Origin: Bacillota bacterium
GTDB taxonomy: Bacteria > Bacillota > UBA4882 > UBA8346
Assembly (NCBI GenBank): GCA_023401925.1
Contig: JAEXDA010000074.1
Coordinates: 1 to 64,000 of the forward strand
Direction of reading: 5' to 3'
Length of the DNA stretch: 64,000 nucleotides
Position 1 is the first letter of the stretch, and every line of letters begins with the position of its first letter. Below are positions 61,851 through 64,000 of the stretch, in pieces. The position numbers were made by a program, and so were the translations under genes. The notes beneath the pieces are model-generated. The model was not told the origin of the DNA and made no database searches. It worked only from the letters and a program-made list of their open reading frames with translations.

Positions 61851-63311
61851 GTGCAAAATATATTAAATCGATATTATATTACCTACAAGCAAACACCGCT
61901 TGCAGCCAGGGCGGCACTTTGGTTTGTAATTTGTTCTATGCTACAAAAATGCATATCTATAATTACTGTGCCAATTTTCACAAGATTGATGCCGACTGAC
62001 CAGTACGGTGCTTATAGCACTTTTTTGTCGTGGTATGGCATTATTACTGTATTTTGTACTTTAAATATGGAGTATTGCGCTTACATCAACGGCATAACCA
62101 AAACGGATGATCAAGCTCAAAAAGATGAAACTGCCGTTTCATTATTATCATTGTCTGCAACAATTACGATTCTTATTTTTTTGATTTATTTTATTTTTAG
62201 ACATTATTTGGACAAAATAATAGGGCTTCCAACCGTAATGATAGTTTTAATTTTTGCCGAAATCTTCTTTGATCCCCCGGTAAATTTTTGGAGTATTCAG
62301 CAAAGATATGAGTTCCGGTACATTAAACTGGTCGTTCGAACGATTTCAATGGTTTTGCTGAATGCAATTTTAGGGATTATTTTTGTATTGCTGGCGGATC
62401 AAAATCAAGCTGTAATGCGGGCTGTCTCTATATTTTTAGTACAATTTGTCTTTGGTGGTATTTTTTTTATATATTTTTTTAAAAGAGCTAAAAAACTTTT
62501 TATTTGCAGAGACTGGAAACATGCGTTAGCTGTGCAAATACCATTGCTGCCGCACGGATTGACTTTAACGGTTTTAGCATCCGCCGATAGAATAATGATT
62601 AATTCAATGGTCGGTCCTTTGGCAGCTGGAATTTATAGTGTGGCTTACTCCGCCGGATATATCGTATTTATATTAAAAAATAGCATTGTTGATGCAATGA
62701 AGCCATGGATATACGAGAATATTAACAAGCAGAGATTTGAAGAAATAAGGAAAAATACCAAGCCGATATTGATTTTAAACACTTTAATAACATTTGTTTT
62801 TGTTGCTTTTGCGCCGGAAATAATAAAAATTATGGCGCCCGCCAAATATTATGAGGCAATTTATGTCATTCCGCCAGTTGCGGCCAGTTCCTTTTTCACT
62901 TTTTTATATAATTTATTTGTTTCAATTGAGTTTTATTATGAAGAAACAAAGAAAACAATGCTCGCATCTATCGGAGGGGCCGCTCTCAATATATTTCTGA
63001 ATTTTATTTGCATTCCCGTGTTTGGGTATATGGCAGCAGGTTATACCACATTGGTTTCTTATATGTTCTTTTCTGTTGCGCATTACATGGTGATGCGTAG
63101 TATATGTAAGAGACGCTTAAATGATGTACGGATATTTGGCGGGAAATTTATTTTGATACTTTCGGTAATGATTTTGGCTTTCACTCTATTATTTTCATTC
63201 TATTATGAAAATATACTGATTCGTTACGGTATCATTTCCGTGATTATACTGGTCGTATTTATTAAACGAAAAACATTTGTAAATTCAGTAATGCTTATAA
63301 AAAAAAGATAA
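61851..63311 (+). CDS. Wzx-type polysaccharide flippase (MATE/MVF-like)
   Basis: 486 residues with about 12-14 membrane helices. The N-terminal AARAALWFVICSMLQKCISIITVPIFTRLMPTDQYGAYSTFLSWYGII is the typical oligosaccharide flippase start (ITVPIFTRLM-x3-YG). The C-terminal half has a polysaccharide-biosynthesis C-terminal domain. It flips lipid-linked repeat units across the inner membrane for the Wzy polymerase. GTG at 61851 is used; GAGGAG lies 12 bases upstream, a little far. The 223 bases before it hold no gene. Confidence 0.93.
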   Translation: MQNILNRYYITYKQTPLAARAALWFVICSMLQKCISIITVPIFTRLMPTDQYGAYSTFLSWYGIITVFCTLNMEYCAYINGITKTDDQAQKDETAVSLLSLSATITILIFLIYFIFRHYLDKIIGLPTVMIVLIFAEIFFDPPVNFWSIQQRYEFRYIKLVVRTISMVLLNAILGIIFVLLADQNQAVMRAVSIFLVQFVFGGIFFIYFFKRAKKLFICRDWKHALAVQIPLLPHGLTLTVLASADRIMINSMVGPLAAGIYSVAYSAGYIVFILKNSIVDAMKPWIYENINKQRFEEIRKNTKPILILNTLITFVFVAFAPEIIKIMAPAKYYEAIYVIPPVAASSFFTFLYNLFVSIEFYYEETKKTMLASIGGAALNIFLNFICIPVFGYMAAGYTTLVSYMFFSVAHYMVMRSICKRRLNDVRIFGGKFILILSVMILAFTLLFSFYYENILIRYGIISVIILVVFIKRKTFVNSVMLIKKR

Positions 63312-63369
63312 TAATTTCTTTAGGAACCGGTCAATAAAGTCTTATTTGTACCAAACGGGAGGTTTATTT

Positions 63370-63828
63370 TTGACATCTCAAAATTTATGCTCTTTATCTC
63401 AAAAACGATGTTGGGGCTTACTTTTTCTGACTTTGATGATTGCCGTGATGATCCTCTTTTTACTTTATACCTCCGAGGATCCCCGTTGGAGCAGCAACTA
63501 TTGGGTTCATTGGCTTTCGTCCCATTTCCATCTCAATCCTCATCTAGCGGCGACGTTTGTCAACGGATTGCGTAAAACCCTACATTTTACCGGATACGGC
63601 TGTTTTGGCCTGATTCTCTGGGGTTATTTCTTTTTGTGGCAATTGAAAAAACCTTTGATTTGGGGATTACTCGGGGTTTTACTCATTGCAATTCTCGACG
63701 AATATACCCAAAGTTTCGCTACATTCCGTTTTGGCAAAGCGGGAGATGTTTTATTGGATTTTTTAGGAGCGGTGGTTTTCACCGGAATCATAAAAATATT
63801 TTTCCGGGTTCATCAAAACATTTCATAA
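63370..63828 (+). CDS. VanZ-family membrane protein
   Basis: 152 residues with four hydrophobic helices. The VanZ pattern is seen in FLTLMIAVMILFLLYTSEDPRWS, LRKTLHFTGYGCFGLILWGYFF and ILDEYTQSFATFRFGKAGDVLLDFLGAVVFT, with the D-E-x2-Q and R-x2-x-x-D-x2-D residues conserved. The TTG start at 63370 is preferred because GGGAGG lies seven bases upstream. VanZ proteins accompany teicoplanin resistance in Enterococcus, but most homologues are of unknown function and occur near envelope genes. It is the last plus-strand gene and converges with the partial gene at the edge. Confidence 0.9.
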   Translation: MTSQNLCSLSQKRCWGLLFLTLMIAVMILFLLYTSEDPRWSSNYWVHWLSSHFHLNPHLAATFVNGLRKTLHFTGYGCFGLILWGYFFLWQLKKPLIWGLLGVLLIAILDEYTQSFATFRFGKAGDVLLDFLGAVVFTGIIKIFFRVHQNIS

Positions 63829-63840
63829 TTCCTTCCGAAG

Positions 63841-64000
63841 TTATGGCAGGTAATATTTGATATTCACAGCGGCTTTCGGTTCCACTTTGTTTGTACCTTC
63901 AATATGATCCGCATTATTGATGTAGGCCAGCCCCAGGGTGATATTGAAATCATAGTTTCCCTTCTTCCTGGTGACTCCGATAGCCAATAAATCGGTCGTC
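63841..64000 (-). CDS. Partial gene: C-terminus of a probable outer-membrane beta-barrel protein
   Basis: On the minus strand an open frame runs from the right edge to TAA at 63841, giving 52 residues. The end reads GNYDFNITLGLAYINNAD... then VEPKAAVNIKYYLP. Alternating hydrophobic residues with short turns and an aromatic C-terminal strand are typical of outer-membrane barrels. The frame is open across the whole visible stretch. The start lies outside the window. Identity is tentative because only the last strands are seen. Confidence 0.55.
   Translation of the reverse strand, partial: TTDLLAIGVTRKKGNYDFNITLGLAYINNADHIEGTNKVEPKAAVNIKYYLP

Noticed and set aside
1..64000. CRISPR arrays, insertion sequences or prophage
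   Set aside because: No regularly spaced direct repeats, transposase or phage proteins were seen. The similar stretches in the glycanase genes are protein modules, not mobile elements.

Overview
The window reads as a chromosomal segment of an anaerobic, low-to-mid GC member of the Bacillota (Firmicutes) that probably has an outer membrane. The Bacillota signs are strong AGGAGG-type ribosome binding sites, many TTG/GTG starts, sigma-A-like promoters, a 2-hydroxyacyl-CoA dehydratase-activase cluster, a GAAC-N4-GTTC SOS-type box and VanZ/CpsB-type genes. The diderm signs are a Wza-like export protein with a cleavable signal peptide, a sugar-binding protein without a lipobox, and a partial beta-barrel-like C-terminus at the right edge. 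A chitinolytic Hydrogenispora/Limnochordia-like lineage would fit, but that is inference; no database search was possible.

Layout: 1-110, the tail of a 5S rRNA and its terminator. 0.3-2.3 kb, a NarL-type two-component pair. 2.5-6.8 kb, a sugar ABC transporter (binding protein plus two permeases, no ATPase) with UxuA mannonate dehydratase. 7.0 kb, tRNA-Asn. 7.35-8.6 kb, a second, unrelated mannonate-dehydratase-type enzyme (ManD/RspA). 8.9-14.2 kb, a PHP-UvrD helicase fusion, FolD and an HD-GYP protein. 14.6-19.3 kb, a CDF-like membrane protein, then a TetR regulator with its own operator and three genes of a dehydratase-activase system. 19.3-22.0 kb (minus), ECF sigma factor, likely anti-sigma factor, membrane protein and DUF4097-type protein. 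22.5-26.7 kb (minus), a ParE/ParC-type topoisomerase whose promoter holds a LexA-like box. 27.4-30.8 kb, a secreted GH2 enzyme. 31.2 kb, a TRIC/YicG channel. 32.1-37.4 kb, a transporter, a hydantoinase/oxoprolinase-like protein, a small HEXXH protein and a GntR regulator, with twin palindromes over the promoter. 37.6-46.3 kb (minus), four secreted glycanases (two chitinases, GH64 and GH16) suited to chitin and beta-1,3-glucan, the polymers of fungal walls. 46.8-63.3 kb, a Wzx/Wzy-type exopolysaccharide cluster, then VanZ and the edge of a beta-barrel-like gene.

How the genes work together: the secreted enzymes at 27.4-46.3 kb share parts. Three carry the same beta/gamma-crystallin module, two share a CBM56-like plus crystallin N-terminal half, and two share a CBM5/12. 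The polysaccharide cluster has every expected step: a head regulator (BTAD plus a degenerate GGDEF-like domain), CpsB phosphatase, Wza-like exporter, Wzz-like protein, BY-kinase, initiating phosphosugar transferase, glycosyltransferases, polymerase, pyruvyl transferase, FrhB-like protein and flippase. It also holds a decayed acetyltransferase and a candidate structured RNA between the phosphatase and exporter genes. The most unusual points are the crystallin-tagged glycanases, the BTAD-pseudoGGDEF regulator, the candidate RNA element, the SOS-like box on the topoisomerase operon and the HEXXH protein coupled to the hydantoinase-like gene.
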